From positions 62,001 to 126,000 of the forward strand of contig JAKUCV010001418.1 in the NCBI GenBank assembly GCA_028386065.3: a stretch of 64,000 nucleotides of DNA, read 5' to 3'. A model generated the notes under the pieces. That model was not told where the DNA came from. It was given only the letters and a program-made list of their open reading frames with translations, and made no database searches. Positions 45,214-60,492 of this stretch are shown here, in pieces. How positions within the stretch are numbered: position 1 is the stretch's first letter; each line of letters starts with the position of its first letter. The translations under genes were made by a program, and so were the position numbers. The DNA comes from Turnera subulata. Taxonomy: Eukaryota > Streptophyta > Magnoliopsida > Malpighiales > Passifloraceae.

Positions 45214-48093
45214 TCATCTTGGGCCAGAGAGTTCCATTGCCTGGACTAGTAATGAGGAGTCATCAGTGAGATCAGAGTATCGGTCTGAAGAAGACAATTC
45301 GTGGGTTTTAGACTTAGTTGCTTCTGCTTTTTGAGAAGCTTCCCATCTTTCTGCCAACCCATCACCTTCCAGCATCCGGACTACTTCAGACATTTTTGGT
45401 CTGTGGCTTGGAAGGTATTGGGTGCACAAAAGTGCCACTTGTACCATCTCCTCTAGCTCAATCCTATCGTAATTGCCTTTCAGATCCTTGTCTACAAGCA
45501 CTTCAAGCTTTTTCTCCTGATGAATCTTCTTTACCTACAATCATGAGCAGTGTTATACAATTAATTCAACCAAGTATCAATTTCCTATATTGGTAGTTAT
45601 CTGAAGGGCATTATATGCTCACCCATACTAGCATAGCTCCTTTCTGGTTAGCTGCTTTGCCAAATTCCAGGGCTCTTTGCCCTGTGATTAGTTCAAGAAG
45701 CAGAATTCCAAATCCAAAAACATCTGTTTTCTCAGAGGACTGGCCTGTAGAGAGATATTCAGGAGCAATGTGCCCCACCGTACCCCTCACGGCTGTAGTG
45801 ACATGTGAATCCTGGTGATCCAAAAGCTTTGCCAACCCAAAATCCCCCACCACAGCCTCACAATAGTCATCAAGCAAGATATTTGCCGCTTTAACGTCCC
45901 TGTGAATGATTTTAGGATCACATTGCTCATGAAGGTACAATAGTCCCCTTGCAGCTCCTAAGGCAATTCTTTTCCTTGTGCCCCAATCCAGTACCGGCTT
46001 CCCTGTAAAAGCAGGAAGGGAAGGGTTAATTCACTAGCTACAATGGCACATTTGATAGTCTGAGTTTTGACTGTAATTTTCGTACCTTTGAGGCGGGAAG
46101 CAACACTGCCATTGGACATGTATGGATAAACTAAAAGCTTTTCTGTCTGAGTGATGCAAAATCCATATAGCCTGAGAAGGTTGCGGTGCACTGCTAGGCT
46201 GATCATCTCAACTTCAGTTTGGAATTGAATCTCTCCTCCAATGGCATTACCATCTTTAAGCCTCTTGACAGCTACAACAGTCCCGTCATGGAGAACTCCT
46301 TTATAAACATTGCCAAAACCTCCTTTTCCAAGTATGTGCTTATTGCTGAAATTATTAGTTGCGATCTGAAGTTCTCTGAACGGAAACCTCCTCAAGTTTC
46401 CAAGAGAAATTTCCTCATGATGTTGATCTGATATATCCAGAAGAAACTAGTTAGACATTGCATGCTAATGATCAGCAGAAAGGAAAACTATTCTACAGTT
46501 TTACACACCTTTAACATCAAAAAATGTTGGTTGGTTGTTTCTTTGTCTCCACCATAGAAATAGTCCAAATACAATTATGATAAGTGTGACAGCACCAACA
46601 CTCGAGCCAAAGGCAAGGGCGATTCTGTGACTCTTTGGTCTGCCAGAAGGCGCAGCTGCTTAAGATGCAAAGAGATTAAGGTCGCCTTGAAAGAAAGAAA
46701 TAAATTACCATTATTAATTATGTACCAAACGCCAAAAAAGAAAATTGTTTCTTACTTTGTGTATCATTCAAGTTCATGGACATTGGCATCAGTGTTGTAC
46801 CAAAGCATTCAGGTTCAGCTCCTGTCGGGCAGATGAGCGGGTTTCCAGCAATGCTGCCAAAACACAGAATGCCACAGAAAATTCTCAGTATGGGCCTTAG
46901 AACTCACTGTCTAGAGAACAAGAGAGAAAATGAGAGAAAGATTACTTGAATGTTTTGGCAGAAAATCTGGGAACAGGCCCACTCAGATTATTGTTCGACA
47001 AGTCACTGATTAACCCGCATACAAAACCATCTCCGTTAGCACATTTTGATCAAGAAAAAGTCAATGGCATACAAGAATGGAGTCCAGATATATACTTACA
47101 GAAACACAAGCTTTGTCATGTTAGCTAAAGACATGGGGAATGCTCCGGAGAGACTGTTATTGTTTAATCTCCTAAACCAAGTTGGATCAGGAACAAGTCA
47201 ATATTTAGACACACGGAAAAGCTACTTGATTACTGGTACAGAGTGCTTAAACTTCATATTTAAATGTAAAACTTCTCGAGCTTACAGGTATTGCAGACTC
47301 CTCAGGTGGCCCACAGAGGAAGGGATTTCTCCAGTGAAGAAGTTACTGGAAAGATCGAGCGTTTGAAGCTTAGGGAGCCTCCCTATTTCTGCTGGAATTG
47401 GTCCTGTAATGTTATTATTCTGTAAGAGCCTGCAAAATATAGAAAACATCATGGTTGTTGAGACCTGTAACAATGACCAATTGTTGCTTACAATCTTAGG
47501 ACTTCCCATCTTTTGGTGGGTACAGCCTAGCTACTTACACAATTTGAAGGTTTGTCAAGTTGCCAATGCTTGGAGAAAGAGTGCCAGACAAATTCTGGCT
47601 AGGAGTTCCCCTGCAAAATAAGATGATATTAACAACTGCATAACCAAGACTTATTGGCCACTTTTTAGGATTTATTCAGCGTCTATTGAAGGAAATTGGT
47701 TCTGCTATTTCTTGAAACGTCTACTCTTTGGAGATTGTAGAAGACTTACAGGCCAATGACTAGGCTTTCGGGAGAACAAGTGACCATAGTCCAGCTACAA
47801 GGATCAACAGCATCCCCATCCCAATTGTCTAGTACCCCATGAGGATCGTGTAGATTGGCTTTTATTCCCATTAGAGCTTGCACTGAAACAAGAAACTGAG
47901 TCAAACCCACATCCGCTTTCCTTCTTGTTCGAACAAATGAACATAACATCATCGAAGTCATGACTAGGGGAAGGAAGATTTTCCAGTTACCTTCAAAGTT
48001 TACTCCTTTTGGAGACAGCAATGCACTTGAAGTGGACCAAAACCACAAGAAACTCACAAAACAGAGAGCTACTGCTCCCACTCTCGTTGCCAT
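45214..48093 (-). CDS. NIK1: NSP-INTERACTING KINASE (NIK1-type) LRR receptor-like kinase
   Basis: Eleven exons: 48093-47991, 47882-47750, 47610-47539, 47429-47286, 47171-47100, 47005-46946, 46853-46756, 46655-46509, 46427-46086, 46002-45623, 45534-45214. They sum to 1872 nt, 623 residues. Signal peptide, then [10 protein letters not shown] and an N-terminal LRR cap ([10 protein letters not shown]), about five LRRs in 72-nt modules, membrane span (about 239-263) and a kinase: G-loop 310-318, Lys331, HRD Asp426, DFG 444-446, activation-loop Thr459/460/465. Thr465 matches Arabidopsis NIK1 Thr474. NIK proteins are plasma-membrane kinases of the SERK-related group that suppress translation in antiviral immunity and are bound by begomovirus NSP. 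The C-terminus [14 protein letters not shown] is the family's. An in-frame upstream ATG at 48126 would add 11 residues. NIK2/NIK3 cannot be fully excluded. Confidence 0.93.
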
Positions 48094-48126
48094 GGATGAA
48101 AAATGTTCAAGAAACAATAGAAACAA

Positions 48127-51100
48127 ATTGCCAACTTCCGCTAATGGATTGGTAACTATTGTTAGCCACTAGAGAAACCAACTTTCACATTGGTCACTTT
48201 TCTTTATGGTTGGTTAATCATAAGAGAACCCACCTCCTGCTTTCCATGCCAGAAATCCATTCACCAAAACTTTAGTGTCAGACCCAAGAAAAGAACCAGT
48301 ATTTCTGTTGTGTAAAAGGAACTAGCACGCTTTGAACCAAAAAAAAAAGGGGAACTAGCATGCCTGTCATTCAGTCAGTAGGTTAAACAAATGAATATAT
48401 ATATACATAGGAGTTCTGTTCAGTATTTTTTGGTGTTTCTTCCTGTACTGACTTTTCGGGATTTAGATTCCTTATCATGTTGTTTCTGTATTGCTATTAG
48501 CATGTCTCTTGTATAAGATAGGAGTCGACTCGAGCTATCGACTTCTAACCATGTATTCAGCTCACGTATATTTTTTAATATACTTCCCGGTTTCGACCAA
48601 AAAAATATACATAGGAGTATTATATGAAGCCATGATCTAAAAAGCACCAAAGTAACCAAATCTAGGCAATATTCTTCGGGGGAGGAGAGAAAAGGAAATT
48701 CCCGTTGGTGTGTTAATCATGCATTGTCCAAGAAAGACAGGGTACACGATGCCTGTGAATATGATATACTGTGTGTATCAGTATATGTATCATTGTACTT
48801 CCCACAAATATTACCAGAGAAGAAAACCCGGGGCACCAAAATTTTTTAACATTTATTGCTAAAATTTTAATATCTTTTAATGTTTGTATGCATACAATGA
48901 AACCAAATTCTTTCTTGGTCAGTGAGTCATGAGTCATCTTATTGCATAGAGATGTGTTTTTGTATCTGTTGTTTGTACTATGTACTTAAAACAAAAACAA
49001 AGCTTAAAGAAGTCACAAGTACTTGTCATGTCTTTTGTGTTCTTTTGCTGGGTTACCTTACAAGGGCAATAGCAAAAAATGGGCAGAGAGAGAAAGAGGG
49101 AGACATTGTCCACATAATAGGATCAATGTGCCTTGTTTGAGATAATTGAGGAATCCAACATTCCCCTACCTTTAGCCATACAGTAAATGACCCAAAAAAA
49201 CATCATTTAAATTCGTATGAATTTTCACTTTTCATTTTTAGCTCAAGAGAATGTGAGAATCTCGAGGCATAAAACTGGGGGCTCGAGATTGCTGATAGTG
49301 GATTTGGTCACCCACCACATTTCTTTTTCTTCCCTTTTTTTTTTTTAACTATGATTGTCACCCACCACTATTCTCATGGACCATGAGGTCTCCACAGTGT
49401 CATTGTATGCTGGCACTTTCGGTTTGTAACTTTGTATATATGTATTTGGTATTGTGAGGAGAAATAGTTCTCTTTAGTTCTTCTTTTTTTTGTTCCTTTT
49501 TTTTTTGTACGATAAGTCACTTTTGTGCTGTAAATGTTGGGAGATGCTAGCTTTTATAGATTCCACATAGACAGCCACTATCAGCTAACCTGTCACAGGA
49601 ACTTCTCTTCACCTCAGCAGACAGTAATTCCACGCCAAAACCTATTCAAAAAAGAAAGGAACTTTTAAAAAAGCAAAAGCTGCCCTTCATTCCTCTCTCT
49701 CTCTTTCCCTCTCTAGTGATGAATTCTACAAAAGCTCTTTGATCCACAAACGGTATCATTGGCTTTGTGCTCTCTGCTTAGCATGCTCCCAACAAAACTG
49801 GTTAGTTGGACTGCGTGGATGGGGACCTGTAGGACCATCTTTGATTATTATGATTTTGTTAATATTTTATGAATTAATCCATACTCTGAGGAGTAAGGAT
49901 TGTTTCTCTGTCTTGTTTACAATAATTAAGCAGACTCATGGAGTGAAACCCCTCTCCGGACAAGCTAATTTTCAGGCTCATTAATGTTGATCATATGGTT
50001 GGATGTGTGTGTAGCCTTATTAGAAAAGGGTCCAATATGTAATTGATTGGGACATTCCTAAAGAACACAATCAAATGTCCTTATCACAAAGGTGATTAAA
50101 ACCTGCATGTTTGGTTAGAAATAATGGCAGCTCTAATTGAATACAAAAAGATTGCAATATAAGGGCAATAACCTCAGGATTCTTCTTCATCTTGTCCAAT
50201 CCAATTGAAACTTTCCCTCTTTTGTATTTAAATGCTAAAGTTTCTGTATGTGAACAAAGCCATACAAAAGTGTACCTCCCTTCTTAAATCTTGAATGGCA
50301 AAGGTGTGCACGTAAAAGCAATTCACTGACCCTTCCTCCTCATCTTTTTTCTCGTAAAAAAACATTCTCTTTATATAGCAGATACTGTTAAAGATGCCAC
50401 TTAAATTAGTATTTGTAACATGAAACCTTGATCACCAACGACAAAATGGAATGGACTTGATACGTCTACATGTGAGATCATACTTAATGGAACAAAGTAT
50501 GCGTAGTCTATAACAGAATAAATTACATGATTAAAATAATTAATCATACATTATTGAATGGAATTTATCAAGTTCACAATAAATATTGACACACTACATA
50601 TAAAAATGACATCAAGGTCCAGGGTAGAGCTACACTTGCAACTTGCAAATCAAACATATAAGGCCACAGGATCAGGATCAGAAAGAGTGGAAGCAACCTA
50701 TGGTGGCCAATCAAGCCCTAAAAAATTAAGAAGAAAGTTAAAGGAATTGACCAAACAGAAAGAAAAGAACATACCAAATTTAATGTAAGAAAGGAAATGA
50801 CAAACATGTCCAGATTTTAGGGCCCAAAAAAAGGGAAAAAAACAGCTAGCCGACTTTGTCCCGTTACCCACGTCACCTCAAACCAAGAACTTGGCCACTA
50901 CAATGGTGTACACACTCTGTTGAGAGCCATAACCTTTGTAGATTTCGATCCAATTATCCCCATATACACTTTAACACGAGTCATTTGTCTGCAGTGCATG
51001 TCTTATCTACTCTTTTTGTCCTTTGTTTCTTTTTTCTTGGAGGGTGCCATCTTCTATTTTGTTTATGAAAATTGATCCAGAAGTGATAGCGTAACCATTC

Positions 51101-52874
51101 TGGTATTATATGCAATCTATACAGCCCAATAAGAACTTTTTCCAGTTTTAGTGCACCAGAGGCGGCAATATATGCCTTAGCATGTTTGAATATGATGAAT
51201 TGCTTAGCACCAAATTGGAATTCAATATAGGGAAAATGTACACATATCTGTATGGGTCAGGGCATGCAATATATTGCATTACCTGAACATGGAGATATAT
51301 ATCAGTACTGTATGATAATGACAGTGCATTACCTGCTCTTGGATTCTTATGTAACTTGGTGGACTGGAGGTTGCCTCAGACCTTCTCCCACTCACTAGAG
51401 CTCATGAGAGTTTCTATTCTAAAAAATAAAGTCCAAATATTGAAGGTACTGATAATCCATCTTAAGATTTTCTGCTTAATGTGACAAGGCCAATAGGAAC
51501 ATAAGGGAAATCCTTTAAATTAAAATCATCCAAAGTATAATTGTGGATTTGGTGAACTTGCAGTTAATGCCGGGGGGATTAAATGAAAAATGGATATGTA
51601 TCTAATGCTAGTATCTGGTTGAATGAGGATTGAGGAACCTAGCTAAACAGAGTCAAACAGGCTAGTATGTGGATAATGCGACTACTAGTAAACTGTCAAA
51701 AGGTAGCCAATATATGAGTAGCAAATGATTATGTTCGGACCAAGTTGTTGAGGCTTTAATGCATGGAAGAACCACTGCTCATCCCTGTAGTTCTACAATG
51801 GCAATTAATAAGTGAAGACCCACATCAAATTTGCTTTCAAGACAACGGCAGTGTGCACCTTCAAACTCGGATATGCAGTACTATTAATGAAGCTAGTTCA
51901 GGCATCCTAGGACCCTCTTCTTGTCCCCTTCATATGTCACGGCCCTTTCTGATCCTTTTTACGTCATTACAAAATCTCTGATATCTGCAACGATCAAACT
52001 GCAAATCATGGTTACATGGCTGGCGATCAGCAATTTATGTAAGTTCATGAAGAGGTTGCACACAAAGTCTATGGTTTAGTTGGTGTTGTATCATCAAAAG
52101 TGTTAAAAAGCATATCAATAATTGGCATAATTTATACTCTGCATAAATAGTTGTTGTTGTGGTGATCCTCTTTCCCTTTTGATAATGATACAACTTGTGA
52201 TGTGTCTGATGATTATAAGCCATGGTCTCTCATTTGCATTAGAGGGGATATTTTTTTTGTGGCCCTAAACCCTTAAGTGGGGCGATGTTGGTCAGCTTGG
52301 TCCTGCAATTAAAGTTTGAATATGATGGCACTTTTTCATAAAATAAAATAAACAAATAATGTGTATAACGCACCCAATTTTAAACAGAGCCGCGGAAAGT
52401 GAAGAAAGAAGATTGATTGCAATCTTAGTTCACACATGCAGAGCCTCATGATTTCTAGTTCTTACTAGTTTATTTATTTTTTCTAGAGGTCTTATAATCT
52501 ATCTCATCAGTTATGACTTTCCAGTTAGATTTATGAATTCCAGGAACCTAACTTCTTGGTTATATCTTGAATCTTCTTCCTCAAAACTTCATAATTTGAA
52601 TTAAAACGCTTTTCTATCATTGTAGAGCAAATTTTCTTGTATTTACAACCACAAAAATTTATAAGTTGTTATCTTCAATTCTAAGTATTGTTTGTAATTG
52701 ACCCATATGTGTCTTCTCATTGTCACCCACTATACTCTTTCCTTACATTGTCTAGAGTTAGTGATGCTACTTTTTCCTCTAAAATGGACAATTGGAGAAG
52801 GATAGATCAATGACAGGAAGGTGAGAGTGATTAAATTGCTGGCTAGATTAAAGACACATAGTTTGATCATGGAA
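48127..52874. other. Long intergenic region upstream of NIK, no gene recognised
   Basis: 4.7 kb of AT-rich sequence with short ORFs that show no family features (for example 50558-50788 and 51763-51981). The first few hundred bases are likely NIK promoter. Confidence 0.55.
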
Positions 52875-53867
52875 CTCTTGGGCCCTTTCTATTTCTCGCT
52901 TGCTAATTGCATGGATGATGTTTTAACTATTTTCTCTTTTTTTCTTCTTCTTTTTGAGGGGATTGATGTTTTAACATCATGAAGATGCTACAAAAGACCA
53001 GAAAACACACTTTATGGTACTTATCGTCCATTCAACCCCACGAAATTATTTGGTTTATAGGGCCCCTCATGCTCTTCTTTTTAATCACTATGCTTCCTTG
53101 TTTAACGCCAGGTTGCCTGTGAAATGATAATAGTAGTTTCTTAAACTTTTCTACCTTGACTCTCTTTTTCTGTCACTATAGTTCAGTTGTGTAATATTTT
53201 TATGAAGATTATACTGATGAGATCTCATTTTCTGAAAAAGTATGCTTCTGCCATCACATTGATGAATAAAAAGGTTAAAGATATTTACTCTGGGGAAAAG
53301 AACAGTTCAGAATTTGATCGAGAATATGGGAACTTCAACTTCTAGGTGTTAAGAATTTATAACCCAGATTTAAAAAGTTTTTGTAAAAATACTGCTTGGT
53401 AGATCGATACATAACAAGATTGAAATTGTCAGGTTTACTCTGGAGTACTCCACCACAGGTTTACTCTGCAGGTGTCGTCCAGACAAAATGCAAATTACGA
53501 TTTTTTAAAATTCTTGAAAGCTTTTCTTCTTTTTTAAAAAAATCGTTAATTTTTGCTTGTTACAACTCGTTATGTTTAAAATTCCTAATAGTTCACAAAA
53601 AGATAAAAAAAAAAATAGAAATCAACTTACCCAAATAATGTTATAGAGTGTTACTTTACCCCCACCAGAAATCATGTTAAGATTCTCCCCAGATTCGCGA
53701 ACACACATGCGTTGCATACAACTATATCACTATTGTATCCGCCGCATGAATCCAATCAATCTTAACTACTATTAAATTCACATGAATCCAACTTGTGTCT
53801 TGGCCCATGACAGAAGAAGTCTAGACAACAAGCACTCTTGTCAGAACACAGTCTTGCATTGGAAGTG

Positions 53868-53880
53868 TATATATAAAAAA
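53868..53880 (+). promoter_or_regulatory. TATA box of decayed small gene, copy A
   Basis: TATATATAAAAAA, conserved in copy B at 58820-58830, about 180 bp upstream of the ORF start. Confidence 0.5.
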
Positions 53881-54058
53881 GCTCACACAATATCCCCCCA
53901 ATTCAGAAACTTCTATTTAGTAGTAAATTTGATTTCCACAAGGATAAGCAACCTTGTTTTTGGTCCCCTCACCCACCACTCAAAATTTTTACTGAACCTA
54001 ACAGTGGCACTTCCATCTGTTGAGAGTAAATTAAGTAATAGCTACTAATCATGGCAAA

Positions 54059-54367
54059 ATGATGGCAATTTTTGTCATATTCGTTGTAAGAACATCTATT
54101 GTCTTTTCTCAAATGCCTAGAGTCTATGATATGGGTGAATTAAAATTTACAGCTGCACAGCACAAGGGTCCAAGAAGAAACTTCCACTGTTGTATTTCCC
54201 ATTTGTTAAATTCACTTCAGTGTACTAACAGAGCAAGAAAGAGATGAAGCACTGAACCAAGGTCTGTGTTTGGTCACACTCATCACGTTTTGTTAGAAGA
54301 TGGGTCTTATTCGTTTCGTTTGCAGCCAAATTTCAGTGGAAATATTGGTAGTACGGCCAAAATATAG
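54059..54367 (+). pseudogene. Decayed small ORF in repeat copy A, unknown protein
   Basis: The ATG at 54059 opens MMAIFVIFVVRTSIVFSQMP (hydrophobic start resembling a signal peptide but with an Arg inside), then about 42 residues to a TGA at 54245-54247. Copy B has CGA at that codon, and beyond it both copies keep the same frame (FGHTHHVLLEDGSYS) to a stop at 54365-54367. So the ancestral ORF was about 102 codons and copy A was closed by a CGA to TGA change. No known family recognised. Confidence 0.4.
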
Positions 54368-54797
54368 TGGGATGTTAGAACTTGGAATCTAGTACAAGGG
54401 ATTCATATATCATTTTCCATATCCAACTAGCATAAGGAAAGCTCAATTTGTCTGGAATAAATCAATGTCATGAACAAGCTTCAATCACTGCCTGATATTG
54501 TTGAAGAGTTGCGCAGACAAAGTCTGGAAAATGAATTTGCCTGGTTGTGTTAATAAATTACCTCCTACCCTATATTTTGGAGGGATACTTGTGGAGCTCA
54601 ATTGTTACATGTCTGATCGTGTCATAAATATTTGACATGCTAGGTTGTGTTTACACTTTCCAGTCCTAATTAGGCAAACTAGATGAAGTTAAAAAATAAT
54701 GCATGGACAAGGAGGTCCTGATGGAAGATAACTTAGGAGAGTAGTATGATCCAAGTCCCAACTCTCAGGTATACTAGGTTGTAGTCCTAAGTTTAAC

Positions 54798-55688
54798 TAC
54801 CTCTCCCTTCTTTATTGAATAAATGAAAGCATCCTTCAAATGCTGATAGGACCTTATTATGGCATGTACTCTAGGGATTCAATTGCCTGTCCTCATTCTA
54901 TCAGTGGAGATTCTTTTCTTTTCCATATTATTTGATTTCTGCATTTCGTTCTATCTGCATGGGAATTTTATTATATATTTACTGCAACTGGAAAGATTGC
55001 GGACTGAAACGGTTGTTAAAATTTTCTGGGTTTGCTGATCACAAGTGCTTAAAGAGGGGCAGTTAATGTTCATGTAGTTCTGGGCAATGTAGGTGCTGGT
55101 GCTGTGGATGGTGAGCTTATGGTTGCCATTGTGAATAAATTTAAAGGAGTGATCCCCTGCATAGCTAGCTGAAGCGACCATGGTAGCGCGAGTCTGCTTA
55201 ACATTGGCAAGATAATTGTGGTTTTCATTGTTTGCAGGTATTCACATACCCGGATTCCTATTTGCGCAGAATTTTAACACCAAACTAATAAGTAGGACAT
55301 TTCCCCTCTTGGGCGTCGGACGTTGAGTGATAGATTGAGGACCTAATGGAAGTTGGCACTGCGAGCAGCGAGAGAGTAGACACTGATCTCTCCCAAACTG
55401 AACAGGGAGGCTCACAGGTTAGCCTTGGGACTCCAAATTTCTTGGATGGTTGAGTTTTGTAACTGCTTCTATGCGGAGTTTTGGCTTTATGAATCCAAGC
55501 AAGTATTTGCAGCGAGAGAGGGCACGAATAGATCATAAGCATGTGTAGAAGGAAGCATTCATGACTTTACAAACATTATTATAAAGTTGATATTAACAGA
55601 TAGTTGGCAGCCTGAGACTAGCTAGGGGATTATTGCAGAACTTCTATGAGAGCAGTGGCAAATAAGATTAATAGAAAGCCGTAATTGA
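54798..55688. other. Intergenic 3' of the alkenal reductase gene
   Basis: No gene recognised. The right part is probably the 3' UTR of the reductase. Confidence 0.55.
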
Positions 55689-57347
<1,659 letters not shown>

Positions 57348-57375
<28 letters not shown>

Positions 57376-57829
57376 CTTGTTCGTGATGGATGATGAAGAT
57401 GATGATTTGTCACTTGGTTTCTTGGACTTGTGAGATTAATATATGATCTTGTGAATACCAAAAAGCGTGGATTTGTTATAACCTTACTATACATTATTGT
57501 ATCATCAATGTCCCTTTTTCAATTTTCGTTTGATCATTACAATTTATGTCCGTCCATTTGTAAAACTTATTGACAGACACCCCAAAAGAAAAAAAAAAAT
57601 GTGAAGAACATTAGACATTTGGTTGGAAACATGTGTCAATATATTTTTGGCGTAGTTGTAAATTACTTATGCCCGTCCATCTGTAAAACTTTAGACAAAG
57701 ATTAAAAGAAAAGAAGACATTTGGTTGGAATAAATTAATGCGAGGCAGATATGCGTATCGCGCATTATTAGCATCCAGTCTAGAATCATGTATTTTTTAT
57801 TGTTTTCTTAGTTTAATTCCAAGTGACAG
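57348..57829. other. Upstream region of the alkenal reductase gene
   Basis: 5' leader with (GCA)n/(ACA)n stretch and promoter. A local duplication is present: GTCCGTCCATTTGTAAAACTT at about 57549 and CCCGTCCATCTGTAAAACTT at about 57672, each followed by GAAGAACATT/AAGACATTTGGTTGGAA. Confidence 0.5.
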
Positions 57830-58819
57830 CTCTTGGGCCCTTCCTATTTCCCGCTTGCTAATTGCATGGATGATTTTTTAACTATTTTCCTTTTTTTTTC
57901 CTTCTTTTTGAGGGGGATTGATGTTTTAACATCATGAAGATGCTGCAATGCAAATACCAGAAAGCACATTTTATGGTACTTATCGTCCATTCAACCCCAC
58001 GAAATTATAAGTTTTTTACAGGTTGTAACACTATGCTCTTCTTTTTAATCACTATGCTTCCTTGTTTAACGCCAGGTTGCCTGTGAAATGATAACATTAG
58101 TTTCTTAAACTTTTTCTACCTTCGACTCTTTTTACTATAGTTCAGTTGTGTAATTTATTTATGAAGATTATACTGATGAGTTAAAATCATTTTCTGAAAA
58201 AGTATGTTTCTGCCTTCACATTGATAAATAAAAAGGTCAAAGATATTTACTCTAGGGAAAAGAACAGTTCAAAATCTGATAGAAAAGATGGGAACTTCAA
58301 CTTCTCCAATTTATTGTAACAATGGTGTTGAGAATTTATAACCCAGATTAAAAAAAGATTTAGCAAATACTGCTCTGTAGATCGATACATAACAAGATTG
58401 GGATTGTCAGGTCTACTCTGCAGGTGTCATCTAGACGAAAACGCAAATTGAAATTCTTGAAAGCTTATCTCTCTTTTTTTAATCGTAAATTTTAGCTTGT
58501 TACAACTTGTTATATTTAAAATTCCTTATATTACACTCTACAAAAAATCCTTATAGTTCACAGGAAGATAAAAAAAGAAGTGAAGATCAACTTACCCCAA
58601 TAATGTTATACACTTATACTGTATTACTTTACCCCCACCAGAATCATATATAGATTCTTCCCGGATTCGCGAACACACATGCCTACATACAACTATATGT
58701 ATATCCGCATGAATCCAATCAATGTTAAATTCACATGAATCCAACTTGTGTCTTGGCCCATGACAGAAGAAGTCTAGACATCAAGCCTCTTGTCAGAATA
58801 CTGTCTAGCATTGGAAGTG

Positions 58820-58830
58820 TATATATAAAA
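58820..58830 (+). promoter_or_regulatory. TATA box of decayed small gene, copy B
   Basis: TATATATAAAA at the position equivalent to 53868 in copy A. Confidence 0.5.
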
Positions 58831-58991
58831 GCTCACACAATATCCCCCCAATCCAGAACTTGCAAGTACTAGTACTTAGTAACTTGCAACTTCCCCTCAC
58901 CCACCACTCAAAATTTTTACTACTGAACCTAACTGTGGCACTTTCATCTGTTGAAAGTAAATTATAAGTAATAGCTACTAATCATGGCAAA

Positions 58992-59346
58992 ATGATGGCA
59001 ATTTTTGTCATATTCGCTGTAAGAGCATCGGTCGTCTTTTCTGAAATGCCTGGAGTCTACTATTAAGTCACATGAATTGGAGGCATACATAAATGATATG
59101 GGTGAATTAAAATTTACAACTGCACAGCACAAGGGTCCAAGAAGAAACTTCCACTGTTGTATTTCTCATTTGTTAAATTCACTTCAATGTAGTAACAGAG
59201 CAAGAAAGAGACGAAGCACTGAACCAAGCTTTGTGTTTGGTCACACTCATCACGTTTTGTTAGAGGATGGGTCTTATTCGATTCATTTGCAGCCAAATTT
59301 CAGTGGAAATATTGCTAGTACGACCAAAAATATAGTGGGATGTTAG
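58992..59346 (+). pseudogene. Decayed small ORF in repeat copy B, unknown protein
   Basis: Starts MMAIFVIFAVRASVVFSEMP and stops at 59064-59066 inside the extra segment. The rest of the ORF (MGELKFTTAQHKGPRRNF... to NIVGC) is open in another frame from 59077 to 59346. Copy B is thus broken by an insertion/frameshift, a different lesion from copy A. Confidence 0.4.
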
Positions 59347-59759
59347 AACTTGGAATCCTGTGTAAGGGATTCATACATCATTTTCCATATCCAACTAGCA
59401 TAAGGAAACCTCAATTTGTCTGGAATAAAATGATGTCATGAACAAGCTTCAGTCACTGCCTGATATTGCTGAAGAGGAAAATGAATTTGCCTGGTTGTGT
59501 TATAATAAATTACCCCCAACGTTATATTTTGGAGGGATTCTTCATGTGGAGCTCAATTGTTACATGTCTGATCATGTCATAAAATATTTGATATGCTCGG
59601 TTGTTGTTTACACTTTACAGAGTCCTAAGTAGGCAAAACTAGATGAAGTGAAAAAGTAAAGCACGGACAAGTTGGTCCTGACGGAAGATTACTTACGAGA
59701 GTAATATGATTTAAGTCCCAACTCACAGGTATACTTAGGTTGTAGTCCTAAGTTAACTA

Positions 59760-60492
59760 GCTCGCTGCCTGAATTTGTTGATGCGGCAGCCAAATATTGC
59801 CTAACAATAAAAGGTGCTGAAACCCAGTTTCCAACTTCATTATTGAGGAAAGAAAGGCAAACATCCGCAGGATACGCAATCCACAACCGAGTGAGTCAAT
59901 TGTGGGAGATGGACAAGAAATTGAAATACAAGTCAATTAAGAGAATAAAATACAATTATGTTCATGCTAAACTTAAATCCAGCAAATATGCCCAAACCGA
60001 AGGCAGGACATGATGCACCCTTTCACTGAGTGGTACTGGAACAATCTTGCGATTATCATTCCATGAAGACCAGAAGATTCCCTAGTTCCACTATTGTCAA
60101 TCCACTACTTGGATTGTGCGGTCATATACTGAAATTCATATGTATAAACAGGAAGAAGTAAGAAAACTTATCTTTTAGTAGCATATGCATACCAACACCA
60201 CTGTTTGGTAGAGGGAATTTAGACTCAAACCATGCAAAATCTTCCTCAATCGGATCAGAACTCACTCAAAAAAATCCATCAATGAAGATACCATATGCTC
60301 TGACCAATTGGATTATTTTTTCAGGGCACCCTTACTTGAAATTTATTTCAACCTATCACAAAAACAAAATAATTTTCCACTAGATAAAGTTGATCATGAT
60401 CCACAAGGCAAGAGTATGACGTGGTTGTCAAATTTTTCATGGAAAGACTTTTGAACATACGTTGTAGTACATAATTCTCACAAAATAGGTTA
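59760..60492. other. Intergenic 3' of the PPR gene
   Basis: No gene recognised. The right part is probably the 3' UTR of the PPR gene. Confidence 0.55.

Larger units (their letters stand above)
52875..54797. repeat. 1.9-kb direct repeat, copy A
   Basis: From CTCTTGGGCCC to GTAGTCCTAAGTT this segment is collinear with 57830-59759, with scattered substitutions and indels. Both copies contain a TATA box and the same small ORF region. The two copies flank the alkenal reductase gene. Confidence 0.88.
57830..59759. repeat. 1.9-kb direct repeat, copy B
   Basis: Collinear with 52875-54797. Copy B carries an extra ~33-bp segment at about 59064-59096 and several deletions. Confidence 0.88.
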
